Below, piece after piece: positions 1-7,674 of a DNA stretch of 64,000 bases. The first letter of the stretch is position 1, and every line of letters begins with the position of its first letter. Location of the stretch: the NCBI RefSeq assembly GCF_014197795.1, contig NZ_JACIGI010000002.1, forward strand, positions 1-64,000, given 5' to 3'. Below the pieces are notes generated by a model, which saw only the letters and a program-made list of their open reading frames with translations, did no database searches and had not been told where the DNA came from. The position numbers were made by a program, and so were the translations under genes. Source of the stretch: Roseospira goensis (GTDB taxonomy: Bacteria > Pseudomonadota > Alphaproteobacteria > Rhodospirillales > Rhodospirillaceae).

Positions 1-72
1 CTCGTCCGCCAGCTTGCCGTGGGCCTCGCTGTAGCTCTTGGCGAGGGCTTCGATATCGCCGAGGCTCGGCAT
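1..72 (-). CDS. Prophage early protein, N-terminus only
   Basis: Reading leftward from an ATG at 72, the frame stays open to the window edge and begins MPSLGDIEALAKSYSEAHGK. A strong ribosome site, AGGAGG, lies just upstream on the minus strand. Short proteins with this kind of start (LAKxY followed by a charged helix) are common in Mu-like early regions, but the family cannot be named from 24 residues. It follows the preceding small gene with a few bases between, so it belongs to the same leftward operon. Confidence 0.6.
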   Translation of the reverse strand, partial: MPSLGDIEALAKSYSEAHGKLADE

Positions 73-75
73 GTC

Positions 76-252
76 TCAGATCCTCCTGAAAAGGCGATGG
101 AACAGGGCTCGAAGGGTGTTCGGCCGCCGCCGCACCGGCGCCGCGCGGAGGCTGCCGGCGGCGATCAGGCGGACCGTCAGGGCAGCGGGATCGCGGACGT
201 CGACCACGATGTGACGCGGCCGGACGCGATGGAGGCGTCGGGCGGCGGTCAC
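76..252 (-). CDS. Small basic prophage protein (58 aa), unknown function
   Basis: The frame opens with a GTG at 252 that overlaps the TGA of the preceding gene (GTGA), a translational-coupling arrangement repeated along this operon. The product is very Arg-rich (ends HRLFRRI), with one hydrophobic strand (HIVVDVRDPAAL). No domain is recognised. The overlap and the otherwise unused gap argue for a real gene, but a downstream non-coding stretch with a chance frame is possible at this GC content. Confidence 0.45.
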   Translation of the reverse strand: MTAARRLHRVRPRHIVVDVRDPAALTVRLIAAGSLRAAPVRRRPNTLRALFHRLFRRI

Positions 253-629
253 GGCCCGGGCTCCGGCTGCACGAGCGCCAGCAGCCCGGCGGTGACCGCC
301 ATGAGCTGTACGCCGACCGGTTCGCGCACCTCGGCGCCGGCGGCGATGGCCTCGGCGATGCGGATGGCGTGGCCCAGGGCCTCGCCGCCCACCGCGCACC
401 AGCCGGCGTCCGTGCGCTCCACGATCAGCGAGACCAGCTCGCCCTCGGGGTGGCGGGCGTGCGGCGTGGGCACGCGGACGGCCCACACCTGCCGGCCGCC
501 GCGCAGCTCCCGCGCCGTCTTGAGGCGGCCGCGCAGGGCGCGGCCTGGCGCCTGGCCCGGCAGGCGGATGACCACCGCGGCCTCGAACGGCGGCCGGGCC
601 GGCGGCGGGTGGGCGGCCGGGGCGGTCAT
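249..629 (-). CDS. Prophage early protein, 126 aa, unknown function
   Basis: The ATG at 629 overlaps the stop of the upstream gene (ATGA), giving tight coupling. The protein starts with a Pro/Ala stretch and then has an alternating strand and helix pattern (AAVVIRLPGQ, LVSLIVERTDAG, GHAIRIAEAIAAGAEV, VQLMAVTAGLLALV), consistent with a small alpha/beta domain. It has no transmembrane segment or signal peptide. It is not a family I can name. Its place between the zinc-ribbon gene and the window-edge gene suggests an accessory early function. Confidence 0.65.
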   Translation of the reverse strand: MTAPAAHPPPARPPFEAAVVIRLPGQAPGRALRGRLKTARELRGGRQVWAVRVPTPHARHPEGELVSLIVERTDAGWCAVGGEALGHAIRIAEAIAAGAEVREPVGVQLMAVTAGLLALVQPEPGP

Positions 630-1210
630 GCCGCGCCGTCCCGGGCATCGGCGCCCTCGGGCCGATCGTGGTCAGCCGGGGTGGGCATCGGGCACTGGCA
701 GTGCGGGCACAGGGCCGCGCCGTCCGGCACCGGCCCCCCGCAGTCGGGGCAGGCGGTGGGGTCCCCGCGATGGGTGCGGCGCGCCTGATCCATGGCCCTC
801 ACCACCTCGCCGTCGGTGATCCGGGTCTGCGCCCGCCGCTGCGCCTCCGACAAGTCGACGACGGGAATGACGTCGCAGCCGCTGTCCCGCGGCGGCACCA
901 GCCCGGCCTCGACCCGCGCCAGGCGCGCCGCCAGGCCGGCGCAGTCGGCCCGGGTCAGGGGCAGCGTCTCGCCGGTGGCCGTGGCCTCCAGCTCGGCGCG
1001 CACGGCACCCACCGTCCGGGCCATCAGCCGGTCGATGGCGCGGATACCGTCGACCGGCGCGCCGGCGCATTCGAGACCCTCCGCCTGGCGGACGGCGTTC
1101 GCCACCACGCGGTCCCAGTCGGCGAGCCGGCTCGCGTCGGGTCGCGGCAGATCGCCGCGGATCGTCGCGCACAGCACGTGGTGGAGGCTCCTCAGGTCAT
1201 CGCTCAGCAT
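626..1210 (-). CDS. Prophage early protein with C-terminal zinc ribbon (194 aa)
   Basis: The body is helical (residues 1-150). A compact double-CXXC ribbon follows near residues 155-175 (CPDCGG and CPHCQC), which should bind one zinc. The last 20 residues are charged and probably disordered. The ATG at 1210 lies 12 bp after the stop of the MuB-type gene, so it follows B directly in the leftward operon, where transposable phages keep small semi-essential early genes. Nucleic-acid or protein binding by the ribbon is a reasonable inference. No specific family is recognised. Confidence 0.7.
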   Translation of the reverse strand: MLSDDLRSLHHVLCATIRGDLPRPDASRLADWDRVVANAVRQAEGLECAGAPVDGIRAIDRLMARTVGAVRAELEATATGETLPLTRADCAGLAARLARVEAGLVPPRDSGCDVIPVVDLSEAQRRAQTRITDGEVVRAMDQARRTHRGDPTACPDCGGPVPDGAALCPHCQCPMPTPADHDRPEGADARDGAA

Positions 1211-1222
1211 GGCGGCCCTCCC

Positions 1223-2179
1223 TCAGCTCGATGTGGACAGCCGCGACCAGGCGGCCTTGTAGTGGGTGATGTCGGGGGTCTCGGCGCCGGCACCGGTGGC
1301 CAGCATCGCCGCCACGCGCATGGTCTTGACCATGCCGCGCAGGGCGCCGGGTTTGGCGGCGACCCGCGCCAGGAAATCCCGGCTGTCCTTGGCCTCAATC
1401 CCCCACGCATCCAGAAGGGCTGTGGCGTCGCCAGCCCGGGGCTTGGCCTGGACCATCCGCATCCCGACGCGACTGAAGAGCTGGGCGAACTCGGCCGCGC
1501 GGCCCTGGCCTTCCAGGCGCGTGTAGACCGTTTCATTTCCGAGCAGCACGAGACCGCATCCGGTCCTGTCATGGATGGACCGCAGCGCATCCAGCGCGTT
1601 CGGCTGCAGGTGTTGGGCCTCGTCGATGATCAGCAGGCCATTCTTGCCGGCCACGTAGGACGAGATCGCGCGCGCATACCCCTGCGGGGACCGTTCGGTG
1701 AGCCCAAGGGCAATGGCGATCTCGCCCAGCGCGGTCGAGACCACGCGCGTCGTCGGGTCCATGGTCGCCAGCCAGGCGTTCGGGGTGGCCTCGGCGTACC
1801 GGCGAGCCGTGGTGGTCTTGCCGCAGCCCGCGCCCATGGCCACGACCGCGATATCCGGCGCGATGTGCGCATACTGGATCGTCTGCAAAATCGCGGCGGC
1901 GCTCTCCGTCTGGACCCACCCGATGTCGCGCGGCAGCACGGCCGAGGCGGTGCGGCGCTCCTCGCGCGCCGCCAGCCAGCGCTCGACCTTGGCCGCCATC
2001 TTGGCGTTGTCGCCTTGGTAGGCGTTGGAAAGCCACGCCGAAAAGCTGCTGTAGCCGATGTCCGCTTCGGTCGCGGCGGTTTTCTGGCTGATCGCTTCGT
2101 TGGCCAGGAGCGCCTTGACGCGCTCGCGCAGGGCTTCCTGCACGTCCGTCTCGTGTTGCATGATGTCGCCGTCCCTCAT
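1223..2179 (-). CDS. MuB-type transposition target-selection ATPase
   Basis: In transposable phages, B is an AAA+ ATPase that coats target DNA and delivers it to the transposase, and also gives target immunity. Residues about 15-60 form a helix-turn-helix-like N-terminal domain (around SQKTAATEADIGYSSF), as in MuB. Walker A is GAGCGKT at about 116-122 and Walker B is LLIIDEA at about 182-188. The length of 318 aa matches the family (about 310). It lies directly downstream of transposase A with 61 bp between. The start at 2179 is chosen as the first ATG; MQHETDV seven codons in is an alternative. Confidence 0.9.
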   Translation of the reverse strand: MRDGDIMQHETDVQEALRERVKALLANEAISQKTAATEADIGYSSFSAWLSNAYQGDNAKMAAKVERWLAAREERRTASAVLPRDIGWVQTESAAAILQTIQYAHIAPDIAVVAMGAGCGKTTTARRYAEATPNAWLATMDPTTRVVSTALGEIAIALGLTERSPQGYARAISSYVAGKNGLLIIDEAQHLQPNALDALRSIHDRTGCGLVLLGNETVYTRLEGQGRAAEFAQLFSRVGMRMVQAKPRAGDATALLDAWGIEAKDSRDFLARVAAKPGALRGMVKTMRVAAMLATGAGAETPDITHYKAAWSRLSTSS

Positions 2180-2240
2180 ATCCTTGTCTCCGTTGCATAT
2201 CCGTCCCGAGGGGCGTGTCCGGTGGCACCCGGCGCGCCCC

Positions 2241-4220
2241 TCACTCGTTCTGTGCCCGCCAGTCGGCGAGCGCAGTCACCCCCGCCGCGAAGGCGCGGTC
2301 GAAGTCCGCGCCCGTCGCCGCCTGGGTGTCCTCGTCCGCCGGGGCGGGCGCCGCCCGCGCGACGGTGTTTCCGATGATCCTGATGACCTTGGCGTCCGGG
2401 TCCGGCGTCTCGTCCGGCGCTGGCAGCGCCGCCGCCACCTGGGCGGCCGTCATGCGCTTCTCGGCCTCGGCCATCTCCTTGACCGCCCGCCTGAACCGAC
2501 CTTCATCGGCCTTTTGCCGCTTGACCGCTTCGGTGTCCGCATACCCGCTGTCATCGCGGCACTCGGCCTCGCAGACGGCCGTGCCGTCCAGCAGCGAGAC
2601 ATGAACGGGCTGGTGCAGGGCCTCGGGATCGAACCGCGCGATCACCTTCCGCCCGACCAGCCGGGCCAGCTCGGGCGCCCAGTACCGGTTGCCGAACAGT
2701 TCGATCCGACCGTCAGGCACCCGGCAGGTGACGCCCTCGGCGGCCAGCAGCCACAGGCGGCGCATCTCCGGCGAGGCTCGGCGGATGATGGTGTCCTCGG
2801 CCTCGTAGCTGGCCTGGAACGTCTCGTCGAAGCTCCGCCCCCGGCAGGCCGCCGCCTTGCGCCCGGGCCGCGCGTTGTGATGACGGATTTCCCGGTCCAC
2901 GATGGCGATGAACTGGTCGATGGGCACGGCACGCTGGCCGTAGGTGTGCGGCTTGTGCTCGGGGCTCCGCCCGGTGTAGGCGCCGCTGCAGTCCGGCCCC
3001 TTGGCCACGTACTCCGCCATGTCGCGGAACGCCCGCTCGATCGGCTTCGACTGCCCGTGATAGGGCTCGGTGAAGTGCACCTCGCAGCCGCATTGCCGGA
3101 ACAGCCCGACCGGATCGTCATCCCGCACCTTCCAGCGGAAGCGGTTCGGGGTGCCCCCGGTCAGCCACTTGCTTGACGCGGCGCGCGTGTTGTCCAGCCA
3201 GACGTGCTCGGGCAGGCCGTAGTCCTCGACCAGGTCCCCGAAGGCCAGCCGGAAGGCGGTCGCGTTCTCGCTGCGGTCGATCCGCCAGCTCAGCACCTTG
3301 CCCGAGAACAGATCCTGGAAGGTGACCATCATGGGCCGGGAGACGGTGCCGTCCGCCCATTCCACGAACACGTCAAAACGGTGGCCGTCGAAGTTCACGG
3401 CCTCCAGGGCCTTGAAGGCACTGCGGTCGCGGCGCTGGGCCGGGAACCGGCGCATCAGCGCCTCCCGCCCCTCGCGGAACCAGCACACCAGCAGCGGATC
3501 CAGGTCCGCCAGCCGGCGTTGAAGGGTGCGGGTGCTGGGCAGGGACCAGCCGCGGGCGGCGGCGACCCGGCGCAGGCGCTCGATACAGGCATCCACCGCC
3601 GGCTTCTCGGCCCGCAGGTAGTCCGCCTTCAGCATCGCCCACGCCTCGGGCTCCAGATCCGTCGTCGTCACCCGCCCGGACCGCTGGTCCACCAACATGG
3701 GCAGGCGGTGCTCACGCGGCGTGTTCCAGGTGCGCTTCTCAAAATTGAAGTAGCTGCGCGCGCTGATCCCCGCCGGCGCCGCCACCAGTTCGACGGCGGC
3801 CGTCTTGCTCATGCCGCCGCGCACCAGGGTCTCGACCTGATCGATCAGCGCCAGACGCTGGCGGGCCGTCTCCCGGCGGCTCTCGGGCAGGGCCTCGAAG
3901 CGCGCCCACATCTCGCGCCACTTCGGATCATCGTTCGCGGCCTCCGGCGCTTCGGCGGCGGCTGCCGGTGTTCCCTGGCGCCGCAGGAACGCCGCGCGCG
4001 CCCGGGCCGGCAGAGCGCTGATGTGGTACTCCACACCGCCGCCCTTGCCGCGCCGCCGCCGCCACACGCCGGACGAGCGTCCCTCCGACCACTGGCGATC
4101 GGGGGATTGCCACTCCTTGCGCGCCCGCCGCACCACGGCCTCGCGGGTCTTGGGCAGCCCGGGCAAGGACAGTTCGGCGATCTCGGCGGCGGTCAGCCAA
4201 TGTTCGGTCGCCGTCGTCAT
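2241..4220 (-). CDS. MuA-type DDE transposase
   Basis: This enzyme would cut and join phage ends during lysogenisation and replicative transposition. The N-terminal 80 residues (HWLTAAEIAEL, then REAVVRRARKEW) match the Mu-type winged-helix enhancer-binding domain. The integrase core has the acidic triad in VNFDGHRFD (D278), WLDNTR (D343) and SKPIERAFRD (E395), close to the Mu A positions D269/D336/E392. A beta-barrel Mu-transposase C domain follows to about residue 560, and a charged tail may contact the B protein. At 659 aa it has the usual length (Mu A is 663). The start overlaps the previous gene's stop by four bases. Confidence 0.95.
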   Translation of the reverse strand: MTTATEHWLTAAEIAELSLPGLPKTREAVVRRARKEWQSPDRQWSEGRSSGVWRRRRGKGGGVEYHISALPARARAAFLRRQGTPAAAAEAPEAANDDPKWREMWARFEALPESRRETARQRLALIDQVETLVRGGMSKTAAVELVAAPAGISARSYFNFEKRTWNTPREHRLPMLVDQRSGRVTTTDLEPEAWAMLKADYLRAEKPAVDACIERLRRVAAARGWSLPSTRTLQRRLADLDPLLVCWFREGREALMRRFPAQRRDRSAFKALEAVNFDGHRFDVFVEWADGTVSRPMMVTFQDLFSGKVLSWRIDRSENATAFRLAFGDLVEDYGLPEHVWLDNTRAASSKWLTGGTPNRFRWKVRDDDPVGLFRQCGCEVHFTEPYHGQSKPIERAFRDMAEYVAKGPDCSGAYTGRSPEHKPHTYGQRAVPIDQFIAIVDREIRHHNARPGRKAAACRGRSFDETFQASYEAEDTIIRRASPEMRRLWLLAAEGVTCRVPDGRIELFGNRYWAPELARLVGRKVIARFDPEALHQPVHVSLLDGTAVCEAECRDDSGYADTEAVKRQKADEGRFRRAVKEMAEAEKRMTAAQVAAALPAPDETPDPDAKVIRIIGNTVARAAPAPADEDTQAATGADFDRAFAAGVTALADWRAQNE

Positions 4221-4696
4221 CGGCCGGCCCTCCGCGCCATGCGCCGCGCCAGCTCATACGCACGGTCCACCTCGGCCTTGACATCCGCCAGTTGCCCCAC
4301 CTCGATCCACGGCTTGAAGTGCTGATCGACGCAATCCCGGCCCACCTCTTCGGCGCCGAGCTGCATGAGGCGCGCGTCACCGGTGACCTTGCACAGCGCG
4401 ATCTGCCGGTGCGCGGGGATCGTGTGGCCCTCGCTGCCCTGGCTGGCGTATTTGTCCAGCATATCCTTGCTGACCCTCTCACCCAGGTATGTGCTCATCG
4501 CCTGGGCGATCTCTTCGCGGGGCCGTCCGCACTCCTTCAGGGTCGCCGACACCGCCAGCGCGATCCGATCTCGCAGGTTCGCCGCCTGTGTCGTCGCCGG
4601 CGCGAACCGTTCCACCGGGTCGCGCGGCTGCCAGTCCGCCAGCAGGTCGAGCGTGTGGTGGTCGGCGGGATCCCGGCCCGAGCGGCGGCGGCCCAT
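4217..4696 (-). CDS. Conserved Mu-like prophage early protein (159 aa)
   Basis: The ATG at 4696 is preferred over one at 4738 because GGAGGGCTGAGGCC precedes it at good ribosome-site distance. The protein has a central segment (LLADWQPRDPVERF) followed by a helical region with TYLGERVSKDMLDKYASQ, then HRQIALCKVTGDARL. This pattern is typical of a protein family found directly upstream of transposase A in many alphaproteobacterial transposable phages. Part of it looks like a helix-turn-helix, so DNA binding is possible, but its biochemical role is not known to me. Its stop overlaps the start of A. Confidence 0.75.
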   Translation of the reverse strand: MGRRRSGRDPADHHTLDLLADWQPRDPVERFAPATTQAANLRDRIALAVSATLKECGRPREEIAQAMSTYLGERVSKDMLDKYASQGSEGHTIPAHRQIALCKVTGDARLMQLGAEEVGRDCVDQHFKPWIEVGQLADVKAEVDRAYELARRMARRAGR

Positions 4697-4700
4697 GGCC

Positions 4701-4928
4701 TCAGCCCTCCGCCGGGCCGGCGCCGAGGCGCTGTACAAAGACGCGGGCCGGTGCCGCAGGAACGGTGACGTCGCTCACCCATTGGCGAGCCATGGTCAGC
4801 CCCTGGCCATCGGGCTCCGACCCGACCTGCACATGAAGCCCGTCCGGCGTGGACAGGAGGGGCAGGCTCACGATTGAGCCGTCGCTGAAATTGACGATCA
4901 GGGACGGGCCGTCGGCATTAGGCCGCAT
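4701..4928 (-). CDS. Small prophage early protein (75 aa), unknown function
   Basis: The frame from ATG 4928 overlaps the end of the ParB-like gene by 11 bases and ends four bases before the next gene's start. The product is mostly beta (LIVNFSDGSIVSLPLLS, then RVFVQRLG), without signal peptide or membrane segment. An upstream ATG at 4949 would add seven residues but lies deeper inside the preceding gene. No family is recognised. The operon position supports expression. Confidence 0.6.
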   Translation of the reverse strand: MRPNADGPSLIVNFSDGSIVSLPLLSTPDGLHVQVGSEPDGQGLTMARQWVSDVTVPAAPARVFVQRLGAGPAEG

Positions 4929-5871
4929 CGTCGCCTCCCGCGTCCGCATCGGCCCGCAGGGCCTTTTCCGCCTTGACGCCGATCTGCGTTTTCAGCGCGC
5001 CGATCTGCGCGAGATGGGCGACGAAGTCCCGCTGGGCGCGCTTGTCGGCGCGGCTCCACGCCGACATCAGCTTCTGAAGCCCGCCGTCGTCCGGCGCGTC
5101 CTGCGGCCCCTCGCCCTTGCGCGCCCGCAGCGCCGCGCCCAGGTCGGGCCGGTCATCCGGCCCGGCGCCATCCAGCAGGCCCTCGACCACGGCGATCTGT
5201 TCGGCATGAGGCAGCTTCGACAGGGCGTACAGCTCGCCCTCGCGCCAGTGCGCCCACCGCTGCATGCGGCGACGGACGTCCGGCGCCAATCCGCCGGCCA
5301 CCTGTACGGCACGGAAAATGGTGCGTTCGCTCAAACCGATGCGTTCGCGGACCTCGCGCGCGAAACCGATGGCCGGGCCACCGTCTGCAACTGCAATTTT
5401 TGCAGTTGCATCATTTTTGTGCAGCTTGGCGGCGGCGCCGGCCGCACCCTGAACGGCCTCCGGGTGCAGGGCTTCATAGACGGCCTTGCGCTCGGCCAGG
5501 AACACTGCCCGGTCCAGAGGCTCCAGGCCGCGCCGGCACAGGTTCTCGTCGATCTCCACCAGGCGCGCCTGCAGATTGTCCATCTCGACGACGACGACCG
5601 GGATGTCGCTCCATCCCAGGATCTCGGTCATGGCATGGTGCCGGTGCGCCCCGGCGACCAGGGTGAAGCCGCTCGTGTCCGGCCGCACCACCGGCGGCTC
5701 GACAAGGCCCTGTTGCCGGATGCTCTCGGCCAGGGTCGCGGCCCACGCCTCGTCGATCACCCGCAGCCGGTCGGTCACCCGAATGCTGGTGCGGGGCACC
5801 ACCCGCCGCTCGCCCTGCCACGCGCCGGCCGGTGCTGCGGCCTCTGGCGCGGCCTCCTTGCGCGGCGCCAT
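4918..5871 (-). CDS. ParB/Spo0J-like nuclease-domain protein of the prophage
   Basis: Residues about 25-110 form a ParB N-terminal domain, with the family boxes ESIRQQGLVEPPVVRP and AGAHRHHAM. A helical segment that resembles the ParB helix-turn-helix region follows (FAREVRERIGLSERTIFRAVQ), and then a coiled, charged C-terminus. Many transposable phages of Alphaproteobacteria carry such a gene in the early operon, where it probably acts as a DNA-binding regulator rather than in partitioning, since no parA is present. The start at 5871 overlaps the stop codon of the upstream gene. Confidence 0.8.
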   Translation of the reverse strand: MAPRKEAAPEAAAPAGAWQGERRVVPRTSIRVTDRLRVIDEAWAATLAESIRQQGLVEPPVVRPDTSGFTLVAGAHRHHAMTEILGWSDIPVVVVEMDNLQARLVEIDENLCRRGLEPLDRAVFLAERKAVYEALHPEAVQGAAGAAAKLHKNDATAKIAVADGGPAIGFAREVRERIGLSERTIFRAVQVAGGLAPDVRRRMQRWAHWREGELYALSKLPHAEQIAVVEGLLDGAGPDDRPDLGAALRARKGEGPQDAPDDGGLQKLMSAWSRADKRAQRDFVAHLAQIGALKTQIGVKAEKALRADADAGGDDAA

Positions 5872-6536
5872 TACGCCCGCCCTCCGGCCAGACCGCGCGC
5901 CCCATCCAGGCGCTGCCAGAACCTCCAAATGGCCGTGCGGCTGGGTGTCCGCGCCGCGCCGAACCGCTCCAGGCATTCCGCACGCGCGCGGTTGATGGTC
6001 GTCTGGCGGTGCTTCTCGATCAGGAACGCCCGCACCTCCCGGTCGTGCCAGAAGCGCGGTCGTGTCCCGTCCGACCAGATCGGCAGATAGGTGACGCGAT
6101 CCTCCAGCCGGCTGTCGTCCATGCCCAACGCGCGTTCGACTGCGTCCAGCCGGGCGCACATCGCGGCCCAGGGGTCCGGGACTTGGGGCGGCGGCGGTGG
6201 AGCCATGCCCCGCCGCCACGCCATGAAGACCGTGATCACCTCCTCGCGGACGTCGGCGGCCCGGTCGGTGCGGGCGAACATGCACAGCAGCAGCGCCTGC
6301 CCCTCGTTGAGGAAATACTCGTCGATTTCGTGGGTGCCGCCGTTCCAACGGAGTTGCGCCCCACGGTGGGGCGCAAGGTCTCCGTACCGGTGAAACTCCG
6401 ACAGGTTCCGCTGGATCAACTCCCGGATTTTGCGTGGACGCCGAAACCCGAGCCGTTCCGCCAGCCGCAAATCATGGATGCGCGGCTCGTTTTCCATCAC
6501 GGACAGGTCGTCCGCACTCAAAACCTGGCTGCCCAT
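5871..6536 (-). CDS. Rha/KilA-N-like phage regulatory protein (221 aa)
   Basis: Residues about 15-105 carry a domain typical of phage antirepressor-like regulators (NEPRIHDLRLAERLGFRRP, then YFLNEGQALLLCMFARTD, ending at VITVFMAWRRG). The C-terminal half contains a second region (HDREVRAFLIEKHRQTT, then ARTPSRTAIWRFWQRL) that looks like a DNA-binding helix-turn-helix. The island protein at 35533-35895 is a clear homologue of the N-terminal domain. The start at 6536 has GAGAGGGCAG upstream. The coding sequence contains a perfect 11-1-11 inverted repeat at 6354-6376. A regulatory role is inferred from the family. Confidence 0.75.
   Translation of the reverse strand: MGSQVLSADDLSVMENEPRIHDLRLAERLGFRRPRKIRELIQRNLSEFHRYGDLAPHRGAQLRWNGGTHEIDEYFLNEGQALLLCMFARTDRAADVREEVITVFMAWRRGMAPPPPPQVPDPWAAMCARLDAVERALGMDDSRLEDRVTYLPIWSDGTRPRFWHDREVRAFLIEKHRQTTINRARAECLERFGAARTPSRTAIWRFWQRLDGARGLAGGRA
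6354..6376. repeat. Perfect 11-1-11 palindrome inside the Rha-like gene
   Basis: TTGCGCCCCAC, one G, then GTGGGGCGCAA. On the coding strand it encodes LAPHRGAQ. A homologous palindrome with two exactly paired base changes lies at 35716-35738 in the island gene. It may be a binding site for the encoded protein or a structured mRNA element. Confidence 0.8.
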
Positions 6537-6537
6537 G

Positions 6538-6834
6538 TCAAGCTGCCCTCTCGTTTTTGACTGCACGTCGCGTGCGTTCGTCTGTAGTGTGGTCCTTGCG
6601 GCGTCGGTCGATCCGCGTGCCGTCGGGCAACCAGCGGTCCGGCCACAGCTCGTGGAGGGGCACGCCCAGAAACGCGGCGATGGCCCGCTCGGCGGACTGG
6701 CTTTTGAGGACCAACGCGTTGCGGCAGGCCGGCTCCGCAAGGCCGGCGTTGATCGAGATGGCGCCCAGGGTTGACCCCCGGCGCTTCACCTCGGCCGCGA
6801 TCCGATAGCGATCCCAGGGCTCGCTCGACGTCAT
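6538..6834 (-). CDS. ner: Ner-like helix-turn-helix regulator, first early gene
   Basis: Ner proteins are small lambda-Cro-like repressors that turn down early transcription and the c repressor gene in Mu. This 98-residue product begins MTSSEPWDRYRIAAEVKRRG, followed by TLGAISINAGLAEPACRNAL and an AIAAFLGVPLHELWPDRW segment, the hallmark of the Ner/Nlp family. The start at 6834 has GGAGGAGAGC directly before it. It is the first gene of the leftward early operon and is divergent from the repressor gene, with two palindromic operators between them. The basic C-terminal tail (RIDRRRKDH) is usual in the family. Confidence 0.88.
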   Translation of the reverse strand: MTSSEPWDRYRIAAEVKRRGSTLGAISINAGLAEPACRNALVLKSQSAERAIAAFLGVPLHELWPDRWLPDGTRIDRRRKDHTTDERTRRAVKNERAA

Positions 6835-6852
6835 GCTCTCCTCCGCTCCGGG

Positions 6853-6872
6853 CACCGGGTGGCTACCCGGTG
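6853..6872. promoter_or_regulatory. Palindromic operator next to ner (8-4-8)
   Basis: CACCGGGT, GGCT, ACCCGGTG is a perfect inverted repeat 18 bp upstream of the ner start. Being different in sequence from the second palindrome at 6901, it probably serves a different regulator. Which protein binds which site is not shown by the sequence. Confidence 0.6.
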
Positions 6873-6900
6873 TCAAAAACCTACCTTCGAAATGACAGTA

Positions 6901-6916
6901 CCCCAGTATTCTGGGG
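6901..6916. promoter_or_regulatory. Palindromic operator next to the c repressor (6-4-6)
   Basis: CCCCAG, TATT, CTGGGG is a perfect inverted repeat in the divergent ner/c intergenic region, 26 bp before the proposed repressor start at 6943. Its AT-rich centre in otherwise GC-rich DNA fits a repressor operator overlapping a promoter. Confidence 0.6.
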
Positions 6917-6942
6917 TCGATCAAGCAAAAAGCTGGAATCTT

Positions 6943-7674
6943 ATGCCAAAGCCCACTGCCAAATCCGAAAAACCTCGCGCCAAACCATGCCAAGAAATTG
7001 CTGGGCGCGTGCGGACTTTGGCGGATCGCTTTCCAAATAGAGCAGCCGCCGCCGAAAAAGCTGGTATATCGGTATCGACCCTACAAAACTGGATCGACGG
7101 CAAATACGCGCCATCGTTCGAGTCCATCGCGCATTTGGCGCAAGCGGCGGGTATTCGGGTCGAGTGGATCGCGACTGGTCGGGGGCCAATGGAAGCCGAC
7201 GTTTCGTCCGCCAGGCAGCAGCAAGCCATGGGGGCGGCGCCGCCCCCAGCCGTCGCGCCGCTCAATGCCGATGAGGACCTGGACGCCCTCGAATCGCGTC
7301 TAGATACCGCCGATGCCGAGCAGCTCGAACAGGCCCGGAGAGACCTGCTCGCTATCGCCGGCAACGACCGGCTGTCGCCCGCCACGCGGGCGCGGGCCGA
7401 TATGCTGCTGGACGTTCGGTTCGGGGACGAGGCGGCCGCGCAAAGGCGGGCGGCGGTCGAGCGCGTCGTCTCCGATGATATCCGCGACCTCGGGCGCCGC
7501 CTTCAGGCGTCGGAGAGAGAGGCCGCCTGGCGGCCGCCGCCCCTCGTGCGCGCCATGCTCAAGGAATTGCTTTACAGCCACCCCGGCATCGGTGACGACG
7601 AGATCACTTCGCTCCTGCGCGCCATGAAGGCCGAACTGGTTCCCGAACCGCGAGACCCCGCTCAGGGGCCTTAG
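6943..7674 (+). CDS. c-type prophage repressor, N-terminal HTH
   Basis: It should maintain lysogeny by repressing the early operon. The N-terminus contains a helix-turn-helix (AAAEKAGISVSTLQNWIDGK, then IAHLAQAAGIRVEWIATGRG), as in CI-like and Mu-like c repressors. A Gln/Ala/Pro linker follows, and then a charged helical C-terminal region without an obvious peptidase dyad. The start at 6943 is chosen because the frame could also open at 6859, but that would place the 6901 palindrome inside the gene; no start has a strong ribosome site. It is divergent from ner. The product is 243 aa. Confidence 0.8.
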   Translation: MPKPTAKSEKPRAKPCQEIAGRVRTLADRFPNRAAAAEKAGISVSTLQNWIDGKYAPSFESIAHLAQAAGIRVEWIATGRGPMEADVSSARQQQAMGAAPPPAVAPLNADEDLDALESRLDTADAEQLEQARRDLLAIAGNDRLSPATRARADMLLDVRFGDEAAAQRRAAVERVVSDDIRDLGRRLQASEREAAWRPPPLVRAMLKELLYSHPGIGDDEITSLLRAMKAELVPEPRDPAQGP

